Origin: an uncultured Holophagaceae bacterium
GTDB lineage: Bacteria > Acidobacteriota > Holophagae > Holophagales > Holophagaceae
DNA: 42,090 bases
Direction: 5' to 3'
NCBI GenBank assembly: GCA_903873655.1
Contig: CAIQPH010000126.1
Span: 1 to 42,090, forward strand
Below, piece after piece: positions 29,860 through 39,100 of the stretch (its first letter is position 1; each line of letters starts with the position of its first letter). Under the pieces are notes generated by a model. The model saw only the letters and a program-made list of their open reading frames with translations, was not told the DNA's origin and ran no database searches. The translations under genes were made by a program, and so were the position numbers.

Positions 29860-30954
29860 TCAGGCTTCTCCGGGACGACGGTAGCGGTAATAGGCAGCGC
29901 AGGCACCTTCGGTGCTGACCATGGTGGCGCCGAGGGGATGTTCCGGGGTGCAGCGGGTACCGAAGGCGGGGCAGTCCGGGGGCGACAGGATCCCCTGAAG
30001 CACTTCGCCGCTGCGGCACTCGGGAGATTCGACGCCACCCATGGTCGCCACCCCGAAGCGGAGCTCCGCGTCCATATCCGCGAAGGCCTCCCGCAGGGCG
30101 AACCCGCTTCGCGGGATCTTCCCCAGGCCCCGCCAAGCGCGATCCACCACTTGGAAGACCTCCTCCAAGAGCGCCAGGGCCGTGCGGTTGCCACCGGGGG
30201 CGACCACCCGTTCGTAGGCATTGGTCACCTCAGCCCGGCCTTCCTCCAGTTGCGTCACGCAGTCCAGGATGCCGCGCAGCAGGTCCACCGGTTCGAACCC
30301 GGTGACCACGATGGGAACGTGGTAGCGAGCTGTTAGCGGCAGGTATTCCGTCGTGCCCATGACGGCACATACATGGCCCGCAGCAAGGAAACCGTCAACT
30401 TGTGCCTTGCCGGACGCCAGTAGCATCTCCAGGGCCGGGGGCACCCGCACGTGGGAGACCAGCAGACTGAAGTTGCGCAATCCCAGCCGACGCGCTTCCC
30501 GCACCGCCAGGGCATTGGCGGGTGCCGTCGTCTCGAAGCCCACGGCGAAGAACACCACCTCCCGCTCAGGCAGGCGCGCGGCCAACTGGACGGCGTCCAG
30601 GGCCGAGTAGACGATCCGGACGTCCCCGCCGCGGGATTTCACCCGCAGCAGATCCTCTGCGGAACCCGGCACACGGAGCATGTCCCCGAACGAGCAGAAC
30701 ACCACGCCAGGCCGTTCGGCGATGGCCAGGGCCTTGTCGATGAAGGCCACCGGGGTCACGCAGACCGGGCAGCCGGGACCGTGGATCAGGCGGATGGCGG
30801 GGGGCAGCAGGCGGTCGATGCCGAAGCGCATGATGCTGTGGGTCTGCCCACCGCAGACCTCCATGAGGGTCCAGGGACGGGTCACCCGCCGCTGCAGGGC
30901 CTCCACCAGGGGCCGGACCGCCTCGCCATCCCGATACTCATCCAGGAACTTCAT
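29860..30954 (-). CDS. hypD: Hydrogenase formation protein HypD
   Basis: [64 protein letters not shown]. Confidence 0.97.
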   Translation of the reverse strand: MKFLDEYRDGEAVRPLVEALQRRVTRPWTLMEVCGGQTHSIMRFGIDRLLPPAIRLIHGPGCPVCVTPVAFIDKALAIAERPGVVFCSFGDMLRVPGSAEDLLRVKSRGGDVRIVYSALDAVQLAARLPEREVVFFAVGFETTAPANALAVREARRLGLRNFSLLVSHVRVPPALEMLLASGKAQVDGFLAAGHVCAVMGTTEYLPLTARYHVPIVVTGFEPVDLLRGILDCVTQLEEGRAEVTNAYERVVAPGGNRTALALLEEVFQVVDRAWRGLGKIPRSGFALREAFADMDAELRFGVATMGGVESPECRSGEVLQGILSPPDCPAFGTRCTPEHPLGATMVSTEGACAAYYRYRRPGEA

Positions 30955-31190
30955 GGCGCTTCCTCCCCAGGCGGGTCCAACTGGGCCAGCGCCTCCCAGG
31001 TTCGGGCCGCCGCGGCCTCGTCGATGATCTCCAGGGCCGTCCCGGCGTGGACGATCACGTAGTCTCCGGTCCGGGCTTCGGGAACCAGGGCCAGACTGAC
31101 CTGCTTCACCACCTCGCCGAAGGCCACATGGCCGAAGTGGAGGGGGGCTTCCCCCAGGTCCAGGATGCGTCCGGGAATGCCAAGGCACAT
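30951..31190 (-). CDS. hypC: Hydrogenase chaperone HypC
   Basis: [61 protein letters not shown]. Confidence 0.95.
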   Translation of the reverse strand: MCLGIPGRILDLGEAPLHFGHVAFGEVVKQVSLALVPEARTGDYVIVHAGTALEIIDEAAAARTWEALAQLDPPGEEAP

Positions 31191-31191
31191 G

Positions 31192-33438
31192 TCATTGCTC
31201 CAGGGGGATACGGGAGGCCGCCCAGGCCTGGCCGAGGGAGAGGGCGCCGTCGTTGGCGGGGAACCGGGCCGGCCGGAACACCCGGAACCCCGCCAAGGCC
31301 AGCCGTTCCTGGCAGAGCTTCGACAGCAGGGCATTTTGGAAACATCCCCCGGAGAGTACCACCTGCGGGTGCCCAGCGGCTTCAGCGAAGGCCAGGGCCA
31401 GGTTAGCCAGGGCGGCGTGGAACCGGAAGGCCATGGCCGACAGCTCTTCGCCCCGCCTGAGGTCATCGAGCAGGGCCCCGAGGAGGGGGGCGGGGTCCGC
31501 CTGGCCTTCCTTCAGAGGGAACGGATACGCCCCAGCTCCCCGCCCGCGCCGGGCCTGAAACTCCAGGGCCATGGCGGCCTGCCCCTCGAAGCCCGCCCCG
31601 CTGCGGATGCCCGCCAGGCTGGCCACGGCGTCGAACAGCCGGCCCACGCTGGAACACAGGGGCGAGTTGATACCGCGTTCCACGCTGCGGCAGAGCACGG
31701 CCAATTCCTCCCGGCTGAAGGCGGCGGCGGCCGGTGAGGGTTCACCAAGGATAGCCAGACAGAGGCCCAGAGCTGAGCGGCGGGGCTCCCGCACGGCCTG
31801 CTCGCCCCCGGGCAACGGGAACGGGCACAGGTGGCCGACGCGGCGGAAGCCGGTGTCGTCCACCTCCAGGGCCTCGCCGCCCCACACGGTGCCGTCGGGA
31901 CCCCAGCCCGAGCCGTCCCAGGCCAACCCCAGCACGGGCCCCTGGAGGCCGTGCTCGGCCATGACGGCGGCTACGTGGGCATGGTGGTGCTGAACCCGCA
32001 CGAGGGGCAGGCCCAGGCGGCGGGCCAGAGCTTCAGCCACACGGGTGCTGCCGTAATCAGGATGGAGGTCGCAGGCCAGGCGCTGCGGCGTCACCTCCAG
32101 AAAGGCCAGCAGGTCCGTCACGGTGCGCTCCAGCAAGGCCAGGCCCTGGGGGCTGTCCAGATCGCCCAGATGCTGGCTCACCACGGCCTGGCCCCCGACC
32201 AGGAGGGTCACGGTGGACTTCATATGGCCGCCCAGAGCCAGCACGGAGGGTCCCGTCATGGGCAGGGGCAGGGGCGCGAAACCCCGGGCCCGCCGGAGCA
32301 GGTGAAGGACACCTTCCTCCATTCGCCCCACTGAATCATCCAGCGGGCGCAGCACCGGACGATCATGGTGGAGGAACCCGTCGGCGATATCCCCGAGCCG
32401 GGCCAGGGCCTCGGCATTGCCGATGGCCATGGGCTCCTCCGAGCGGTTACCACTAGTGTAGACCAGCGGACCGCCGAAATCCCCCAGCAGCAGGCGGTGC
32501 AGGGGCGTATAGGGCAGGAAGGCGCCCAGGTCCGGGTTATCCGGAGCCACCGCCGCGGCCACCGGGGAACCTTCCCGGCGCGGCAACAGCAGGATCGGGG
32601 CTGCAGGTCCTTCCAGGACAGTCAGGTCGGTGGGGGCCACGACACAAGAAGTCTCCAGGCACTCCACATCGGGGAACATCACCGCGAAGGGTTTCTCCGC
32701 CCGCCCCTTCCGGTCCCGCAGCCGCTGGACCGCCGCCTGGGAGCTCGCGTCCACCAGCAGCTGATAGCCGCCCAGTCCCTTGACGGCGAGAATGCCGCCG
32801 CCCTTCAGCAGGTTCAGGGCCGCAACCAGGGCGGCCTCCGCCTCGGGCCCGGGGCCACCCGCCGGGCCGCAATAGCCCAACCTGGGACCACAGCGGGGAC
32901 AGGCCACGGGCTGGGCGTGGTGGCGGCGGTCCAGGGGATTCTCGAACTCGGCACGGCAGTCCGGGCAGAGCGGGAAGGCTGCCATGGCAGTACGCGGGCG
33001 ATCGTAGGGCAGGGCCGAGATGATCGAATACCGGGGACCGCAGGCCGTGCAGTTGGTGAAGGGATAGCGGTACCGGCGGGCGCCGGGATCCAGGATTTCC
33101 TGCCTGCATTCGGGGCAGAGGGCCAGGTCCGCGGGGATGGAAGGCCGGCGGTCCCCCTGGTTTTCGCTCGGCAGGATCTGGAATCCCAGCTCATCCGCCG
33201 CCTCGGGCAGAGGCTCGCAGGTCACGCTGTGGATGGCAGCCGCGCTGGGTGCCTCGGCCTGGAGCCGATGCAGAAATTCCTCCGAGCCAGGACCCGAACC
33301 CTGCACCTCGATCCGGAGTCCTTCCGGGCGGTTCTGCACCCAGCCCCCGAGACCGAGTTCGTGGGCAAGGCGATACACGAAGGGGCGGAAACCGACGCCC
33401 TGGACCACGCCCTGGACCTGGATGCGGAGGCGGGGCAC
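31192..33438 (-). CDS. hypF: Carbamoyltransferase HypF
   Basis: Acylphosphatase QGVVQGVGFRPFVYRLA, zinc-finger CPECRQEI..CTACGPRYS..CPDC..CPRCG, YrdC and Kae1-like VQHHHAHVAAVMAEH. Confidence 0.97.
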   Translation of the reverse strand: MPRLRIQVQGVVQGVGFRPFVYRLAHELGLGGWVQNRPEGLRIEVQGSGPGSEEFLHRLQAEAPSAAAIHSVTCEPLPEAADELGFQILPSENQGDRRPSIPADLALCPECRQEILDPGARRYRYPFTNCTACGPRYSIISALPYDRPRTAMAAFPLCPDCRAEFENPLDRRHHAQPVACPRCGPRLGYCGPAGGPGPEAEAALVAALNLLKGGGILAVKGLGGYQLLVDASSQAAVQRLRDRKGRAEKPFAVMFPDVECLETSCVVAPTDLTVLEGPAAPILLLPRREGSPVAAAVAPDNPDLGAFLPYTPLHRLLLGDFGGPLVYTSGNRSEEPMAIGNAEALARLGDIADGFLHHDRPVLRPLDDSVGRMEEGVLHLLRRARGFAPLPLPMTGPSVLALGGHMKSTVTLLVGGQAVVSQHLGDLDSPQGLALLERTVTDLLAFLEVTPQRLACDLHPDYGSTRVAEALARRLGLPLVRVQHHHAHVAAVMAEHGLQGPVLGLAWDGSGWGPDGTVWGGEALEVDDTGFRRVGHLCPFPLPGGEQAVREPRRSALGLCLAILGEPSPAAAAFSREELAVLCRSVERGINSPLCSSVGRLFDAVASLAGIRSGAGFEGQAAMALEFQARRGRGAGAYPFPLKEGQADPAPLLGALLDDLRRGEELSAMAFRFHAALANLALAFAEAAGHPQVVLSGGCFQNALLSKLCQERLALAGFRVFRPARFPANDGALSLGQAWAASRIPLEQ

Positions 33439-33443
33439 GGGGT

Positions 33444-34172
33444 TCAGCGGGCCAGTGCCGCGCTCCGGGTCAGGATCCAGTCGATCCAGGCTTGCAGGCC
33501 CTCACCGCTGCGGGCGCTGGTACGGATCACCTCCAGGTTGGGATTCACCCGCTTGGCGAAGCCGAGACAGGCCTCCTCGTCGAACTCCACATAAGGGAGG
33601 AGGTCCACCTTGTTGAGCAGCATGAGGTCGGCGGCCGCGAACATGTCGGGGTACTTCAGTGGCTTGTCCTCGCCCTCCGTGACCGAAAGGATCACCACCT
33701 TGTGGTTCTCACCCAGATCGAAGGGCGCGGGGCAGACGAGGTTGCCCACATTCTCGATGAACACCAGGCTGCCCTCTCCGGGCGCCAAGTCGAGGATCGC
33801 GTGCTCGACCCCGTGGGCATCCAGGTGGCAGCCCTTGCCGGTGTTGATCTGGATGGCGGGGGCACCGGCGGCGCGGATGCGGTCGGCATCCCGGCTGGTC
33901 TGCTGATCGCCTTCCACCACCGCCACCGGGTGGGATCCCGCCAGCCGTTCGAGCGTGGCCACCAGCAGGCTGGTCTTGCCGGAGCCTGGGCTGGAGACCA
34001 GGTTCAGCGCCAGGATCCCCCGTTCCTGGAAGTGACGGCGGTTGCGGGCCGCGAAGGCGTCGTTCTTCTCCAGCAGGTTGCGCTCGAGCGAGACCCGGCG
34101 GAGGCGCCCGGTGGCCTCGCCGTTTGCGCGCGGGGCATGCGAGTGGTCTTCGCAACCACAGGTGGTGCACAT
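33444..34172 (-). CDS. hypB: Hydrogenase nickel incorporation GTPase HypB
   Basis: [57 protein letters not shown]. Confidence 0.97.
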   Translation of the reverse strand: MCTTCGCEDHSHAPRANGEATGRLRRVSLERNLLEKNDAFAARNRRHFQERGILALNLVSSPGSGKTSLLVATLERLAGSHPVAVVEGDQQTSRDADRIRAAGAPAIQINTGKGCHLDAHGVEHAILDLAPGEGSLVFIENVGNLVCPAPFDLGENHKVVILSVTEGEDKPLKYPDMFAAADLMLLNKVDLLPYVEFDEEACLGFAKRVNPNLEVIRTSARSGEGLQAWIDWILTRSAALAR

Positions 34173-34175
34173 GGG

Positions 34176-34517
34176 CTACTCCACATCCAGGGAAAGGATT
34201 GTCATTGTACGGCCGGCCACGATCTCCTGGGGCATCTGGCCACAGGCAGCGCAGGGTTCGTAGAAGACCAGGACTGGCGCCTCCTGGCCGCAGGCAGGGC
34301 AGCGGGCCCACCCTTCGGTCTCCTCGATGAGCAGTTCGGCCCCTTCGGCCACGGAATCCTGGGTGCCCACGTCGAAGGCGAAGCGCATGGCCTCCGGGTC
34401 CACGCCTGCCAGTCGGCCGATCTCCAGGGTGACCCGGGTGACCTGGTGAAACCCATCGAGGCGTGCCTGCTCCTCGATGATCTCCAGCATGCTGGCCATG
34501 AGGCTCATCTCGTGCAT
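34176..34517 (-). CDS. hypA: Hydrogenase nickel metallochaperone HypA
   Basis: MHEMSLMASMLEIIEEQA; zinc Cys pairs CPACGQEAP..CAACGQ. Confidence 0.95.
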   Translation of the reverse strand: MHEMSLMASMLEIIEEQARLDGFHQVTRVTLEIGRLAGVDPEAMRFAFDVGTQDSVAEGAELLIEETEGWARCPACGQEAPVLVFYEPCAACGQMPQEIVAGRTMTILSLDVE

Positions 34518-34784
34518 TCAGCCTTCCCTCGGAAACAATGGCCTGAGGATAGCGCGAGCTCGCGAGGCTGTCCGGCAGTGGCATCGACCCGCTTCCTGCT
34601 GGTCTAAGAAGCAAGGCTGTGGGCCATTCCGCCCCAGGAAAAGACGACTTGCCTGTCGTGATATCAATTCGAAATTCATGCGCTTGACAGAGGGATGAGA
34701 CCTCGTAGCCTGGGATAAATACACACCCAGAAGGTCTTTTTTAAGACGCAGTCTCAACCAAGGCTTTTCTGCCGAGGAGGGAGC

Positions 34785-35903
34785 ATGTCAGGTGCCAAGC
34801 ACACCCTGTGGGCGGTGATGCGGGACAAGGGCTACAGCCGGCGGGACTTCATGCAGTTCTGCACCTTCGCGGCCGCGGCCGCGGGACTGGGTCCCGGCGC
34901 ATCGGCCGCCGTGGCCAAGGCCTTCGAAAAGAAGGCCCGCCCCCCGGTCGTCTGGCTGCATTTTCAGGAGTGCACCTGCTGCAGCGAGTCCTTCATCCGG
35001 GCCTCGCATCCCATCGTGGCGGACGTGCTGCTGGACGCCATCTCCCTCGACTACTCGGAGACCCTGCAGGCCGCCGCTGGCCACCAGGCCGAAAAGTGCA
35101 AGGCCGACACCCTGAAAGCCTATGCCGGCAAGTACATCCTGCTGGTGGAAGGCTCCGTGCCCACCAAGGAAAACGGCGTCTACTGCACCATCGGCGGCCG
35201 CACGGCGGAGGATCTCCTCAAGGAAGCGGCAGCAGGTGCCGCGGCCATCGTGGCCTGGGGCAACTGCGCCTCCTACGGCTGTGTGCAGGCCGCCAAGCCG
35301 AACCCCACCGGGGCCACTCCCATCCAGAAACTGGTGAGCAAGCCGGTCATCAACGTGCCGGGCTGCCCGCCCATCGCCGACGTAATGGTGGCACTGGTCA
35401 CGCACCTCCTGCTGTTCGGCCGGGCACCGGAGCTCGATGCTCAGGGCCGGCCGAAGGAATTCTATTCCAGGCGGGTCCATGACACCTGCTACCGGCGAGC
35501 CTACTTCGATGCCGGCATGTTCGTGGAATCCTTCGACGACGACCATGCCCGGAAAGGCTATTGCCTCTACAAGATGGGTTGCCGCGGGCCGGTCACCTAC
35601 AACGCCTGTTCGGTCACCAAGTGGAACGAGGGCACCAGCTACCCGATCCAGTCCGGCCATGGCTGCCTGGGCTGCAGCGAGAACGGGTTCTGGGACAACG
35701 GCCCCTTCTACCGGCACTTGCCCTCTTTCCCGGGCTTCGGAATCGAATCGACCGCCGACTCGATCGGTGTGGCCCTAGGAGCCGCCGCTGCCGTCGGTGT
35801 GGCGGCCCATGCGGTCTCCACCAACATCCGGAAACGCAAGCTCATCCATGAGCAGGTGGCCGAAGACGTCAAGAACACATCGAAGAGCGAGAAGGTGGAC
35901 TGA
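34785..35903 (+). CDS. hyaA: [NiFe]-hydrogenase small subunit, Tat-exported, group 1d-like
   Basis: Tat motif SRRDFMQFCTFAA; QECTCCSESFIRASHP; WGNCASYGCVQAAKPNPTGA; VPGCPPIADVM; C-terminal hydrophobic anchor. Confidence 0.97.
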   Translation: MSGAKHTLWAVMRDKGYSRRDFMQFCTFAAAAAGLGPGASAAVAKAFEKKARPPVVWLHFQECTCCSESFIRASHPIVADVLLDAISLDYSETLQAAAGHQAEKCKADTLKAYAGKYILLVEGSVPTKENGVYCTIGGRTAEDLLKEAAAGAAAIVAWGNCASYGCVQAAKPNPTGATPIQKLVSKPVINVPGCPPIADVMVALVTHLLLFGRAPELDAQGRPKEFYSRRVHDTCYRRAYFDAGMFVESFDDDHARKGYCLYKMGCRGPVTYNACSVTKWNEGTSYPIQSGHGCLGCSENGFWDNGPFYRHLPSFPGFGIESTADSIGVALGAAAAVGVAAHAVSTNIRKRKLIHEQVAEDVKNTSKSEKVD

Positions 35904-37621
35904 TGAGCAACCGCATCGTCATTGATCCCGTCACCCGCATCGAAGGCCACCTCCGCATCGAGGCGGTGGTGGAAAACGGCGTCGTCAAGGACGCCTTCAG
36001 CGCCGGCACCATGGTCCGCGGCATCGAGAAGATCCTGAAGGGTCGCGATCCCAGAGACGCCTGGGCCTTCACCGAGCGCGTCTGCGGCGTCTGTACGACC
36101 GTGCATGCCTTGGCCAGCTGCCGCAGCGTCGAAGATGCCCTGGGCATCACGGTCCCCAAAAACGCCGAGCTGGTCCGCAATCTGATGTTCTGCGCCCAGT
36201 ACGTGCAGGATCATGTGGTGCACTTTTACCACCTGCACGCCCTCGACTGGGTGGACGTAGTCAGCATGCTGAAGGCCGACCCCGTGGCGACCTCCAAACT
36301 GGCCCAGTCGCTCTCCCCCTGGCCCAAGTCCAATCCCGGCCACTTCGCCGCGGTGCAAAAGCGCCTCAAGTCCTTTGTGGAAAGCGGCCAACTGGGCATC
36401 TTCGCCAACGGCTACTGGGGGCACAAGGCCTACAAGCTGCCGCCGGAAGTGAACCTGCTGGCCGTCTCCCACTACCTCGACGCACTGGAATGGCAGAAGG
36501 AGTTGGTGAAAATCCACGCCATCTTCGGCGGCAAGAACCCCCACCCCAACTACCTCGTGGGTGGCGTCCCCTGCTCGTTCAATCTAGAAGAGCTGAACGC
36601 CATCAACACCGAGCGGCTCACCCATGTGGGCAGCCTCATCAACGACGCGATCACCTTCGTGGAGCAGGTCTACATTCCCGACCTCCTCGCGATTGCGAGC
36701 TTCTACAAGGACTGGGGCGCCATCGGCGGCGGGCTCCAGAACTACCTGGCCTACGGCGACCTGCCAACCAGGAGCTACGGGGATCCCTCCTCCTTCCTGC
36801 TTCCCAGAGGCGCGATCCTGAACCGGAACCTCAACGAAATCCACGAGGTGAACGGCAAGGACGCCAACGAGATCAAGGAATACATCAGCCACTCCTGGTA
36901 TCAGTACAGCGGTGGCGACGGCGTCGGGCTCCACCCCTTCAAGGGCGAGACCGAATTCAATTACACCGGGCCAAAACCCCCGTATGAGCAGCTCGATGTG
37001 GGCGGGAAGTACTCCTGGCTGAAGACGCCGCGGTGGAAGGACCACGCCATGGAGGTGGGGCCGCTCTCCCGCATGCTGGTGGCCTATGCCAAGGGCAACA
37101 CCGACGTGAAGGAACTGGTGGGCGTCGTGCTGAAGAAGCTCGACGTGCCGGTCACCGCCCTCTTCTCGACCCTCGGCCGGACAGCCGCCCGGGGCGTGGA
37201 GACCCAGGTGGTCGCCCACTGGATGAAGGGCTTCTTCGATGACCTGATCACCAACCTGAAGAACGGAGAAACGAAGACCTTCAACCCCATCCGCTGGGAA
37301 CCGGACACCTGGCCCGCCACGGCCGAGGGGGTGGGCATGACCGAGGCACCTCGAGGTGCCCTGGCCCACTGGATCAGCATCAAGGACCGGGTCATCGACA
37401 ACTATCAGCTGGTGGTGCCGAGCACCTGGAACGCCTCACCCCGTGATGCGAAGGGCCAGCGCTCCGCTTACGAAGAAGCCCTCATCGGCACGCCGGTGGC
37501 GAATGTAGAACAGCCGGTGGAGATCTTGAGGACCATCCACTCCTTCGATCCCTGCATCGCCTGCGCCGTCCACCTCTACGACCCCGAAGGCAAGCAGGTC
37601 CACCAGATCCAGTTCAGCTGA
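35903..37621 (+). CDS. hyaB: [NiFe]-hydrogenase large subunit
   Basis: DPVTRIEGHLRIE; ERVCGVCTTVHALASCRSVEDAL; C-terminal DPCIACAVH with cleavable tail LYDPEGKQVHQIQFS. Confidence 0.98.
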   Translation: MSNRIVIDPVTRIEGHLRIEAVVENGVVKDAFSAGTMVRGIEKILKGRDPRDAWAFTERVCGVCTTVHALASCRSVEDALGITVPKNAELVRNLMFCAQYVQDHVVHFYHLHALDWVDVVSMLKADPVATSKLAQSLSPWPKSNPGHFAAVQKRLKSFVESGQLGIFANGYWGHKAYKLPPEVNLLAVSHYLDALEWQKELVKIHAIFGGKNPHPNYLVGGVPCSFNLEELNAINTERLTHVGSLINDAITFVEQVYIPDLLAIASFYKDWGAIGGGLQNYLAYGDLPTRSYGDPSSFLLPRGAILNRNLNEIHEVNGKDANEIKEYISHSWYQYSGGDGVGLHPFKGETEFNYTGPKPPYEQLDVGGKYSWLKTPRWKDHAMEVGPLSRMLVAYAKGNTDVKELVGVVLKKLDVPVTALFSTLGRTAARGVETQVVAHWMKGFFDDLITNLKNGETKTFNPIRWEPDTWPATAEGVGMTEAPRGALAHWISIKDRVIDNYQLVVPSTWNASPRDAKGQRSAYEEALIGTPVANVEQPVEILRTIHSFDPCIACAVHLYDPEGKQVHQIQFS

Positions 37622-37631
37622 GGAGGTGCCC

Positions 37632-38315
37632 ATGTCGTCGCCCTACCTCTACCGCCGCATCTATGTCTGGGAGCTGCCGGTCCGGGCTTTCCACTGGATC
37701 AACGCCCTGGCCATCACCACCTTGGGCCTCACCGGGCTGCTCCTGGGGAAACCCTTTTCCGTTGGCAATGCCCAGGAGGCCTCCTTCCAGTACTGGGTCG
37801 GTACCGTGCGGTTCATCCACTTCACCGCCGGGTATGTCTTTCTGTTCAACATGCTGGTCCGCACCTACTGGGGTTTCGCGGGCAACAAGTTCGCCCGCTG
37901 GAGCACCTTCATCCCCACCACCCGGGCCGCCTTCCAGGAGATCGTCGAGGTGTTGAAGATCGACATTCTCCAGATGAGAGTGAAGGGCAGCATCCACATC
38001 GGCCACAACCGGCTGGCCGGGCTGATCTACTTCATCACCACCTTCATCTTCTTCTTCCAGGCCCTGACGGGCTTTGCCCTTTACGGCCCCATGAGCCGCA
38101 CCATCCTGGGGAAGTTGGCCGCCTGGGTCGTCCCCCTCATGGGCGGCGAAATGGCGGTTCGCCAGTGGCACCACACCATGCTCTGGTTCTACGTGCTCTT
38201 CACACTGGTGCATGTCTACCTGGTCTTCTACCACGACTACGTGGAAGGACGAGGCACCACCTCCTCGATGGTGGGTGGCTGGAAGTTTGAGCGGGAAGAC
38301 CGGCTTGACCCTTGA
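37632..38315 (+). CDS. hyaC: Ni/Fe-hydrogenase b-type cytochrome subunit
   Basis: Multi-pass membrane protein: YVWELPVRAFHWINALAI, FIHFTAGYVFLFNMLVRTYWGF, QWHHTMLWFYVLFTLVHVYLVFYHDYVEGRG. Confidence 0.93.
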   Translation: MSSPYLYRRIYVWELPVRAFHWINALAITTLGLTGLLLGKPFSVGNAQEASFQYWVGTVRFIHFTAGYVFLFNMLVRTYWGFAGNKFARWSTFIPTTRAAFQEIVEVLKIDILQMRVKGSIHIGHNRLAGLIYFITTFIFFFQALTGFALYGPMSRTILGKLAAWVVPLMGGEMAVRQWHHTMLWFYVLFTLVHVYLVFYHDYVEGRGTTSSMVGGWKFEREDRLDP

Positions 38316-38784
38316 CCGCTCCGTAAGCTCTAAATCCCGCATCCTGATCCTCGGCATCGGCAACACCCTCCTTGGTGACGAAGGGGTCGGTGTGGCCGTC
38401 ATCGACCATCTGAAAACCCTGGGAAACATCCCTGGCGACGTGGAACTCCTGGATGGGGGAACGGGCAGCATGGTGCTGCTCGAACCCATGCGGGAGGCCC
38501 GTCGCATGATCCTGGTGGATGCCACTGCGGACGGTTCCCCGCCCGGTACGATCCATCGCCTGGTCCCGCGCTTCTCCACGGACTTTCCGCCCAGCCTCAC
38601 GGCCCACGACATTGGCCTCCGCGACCTGCTGGACACCTTCTATCTGCTGGGCGAAACGCCGGAAGTCGTGCTCTACGCCATCTCCATCCGGTTTCCCCAG
38701 GAGATCAACTTTGGGCTGAGCGCCGAAGCCGCGGCCGCCGTGCCCCGGGTGGCCGATCAGATCCGGCTCGAGTTGGGCTTTTAG
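38305..38784 (+). CDS. hyaD: Hydrogenase maturation endopeptidase (HyaD/HupD family); start approximate
   Basis: ILILGIGNTLLGDEGVGVAVIDHL; ELLDGGTGSMVLL; ILVDATADGSPPG. No ATG near the true N-terminus; TTG at 38305 is one option. Confidence 0.92.
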   Translation: MTLDRSVSSKSRILILGIGNTLLGDEGVGVAVIDHLKTLGNIPGDVELLDGGTGSMVLLEPMREARRMILVDATADGSPPGTIHRLVPRFSTDFPPSLTAHDIGLRDLLDTFYLLGETPEVVLYAISIRFPQEINFGLSAEAAAAVPRVADQIRLELGF

Positions 38785-38921
38785 AGGTTCTCGAGCAGCT
38801 TCCGGGCGTCCACGCAGATGGGGCAAAGGCAGATGGAACGGGAGGAGGATTTGGCGTGCTCCATCAAGAACCGGCGCACCAAGGCTATCAGCTTCGCATT
38901 CGAGATGGGATCCGATGACAC
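38781..38921 (-). CDS. Small hypothetical protein with CLCPIC motif (46 aa, GTG start)
   Basis: GGAG 7 nt upstream of GTG at 38921; MSSDPISNAKLIALVRRFLMEHAKSSSRSICLCPICVDARKLLENL; stop overlaps the convergent hyaD stop. Confidence 0.4.
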   Translation of the reverse strand: MSSDPISNAKLIALVRRFLMEHAKSSSRSICLCPICVDARKLLENL

Positions 38922-39100
38922 GGTGGCTCCATGGTTGGGTCGGCTGCCTTGGAGGGAGGGGCGCACCCCAGCGGAAGGCAGTTGATGCCGATTAAGCGTG
39001 GAAGTGCAGCGTGGATGCCAAACCATGGCCGGGGACCCACCCCATCTCATCGACAGGAAGGTGCGTGCTCTACACTGAAGGCCGCTCGCAAGGATTCAGG

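Noticed and set aside
32365-33594. 409-aa plus-strand ORF
   Set aside because: Antisense to hypF/hypB; no motif support.
34550-34690. FNR box or sigma-54 promoter upstream of hyaA
   Set aside because: TGGCATCGACCCGCTT has wrong spacing between GG and GC, and no TTGAT-N4-ATCAA match was found.
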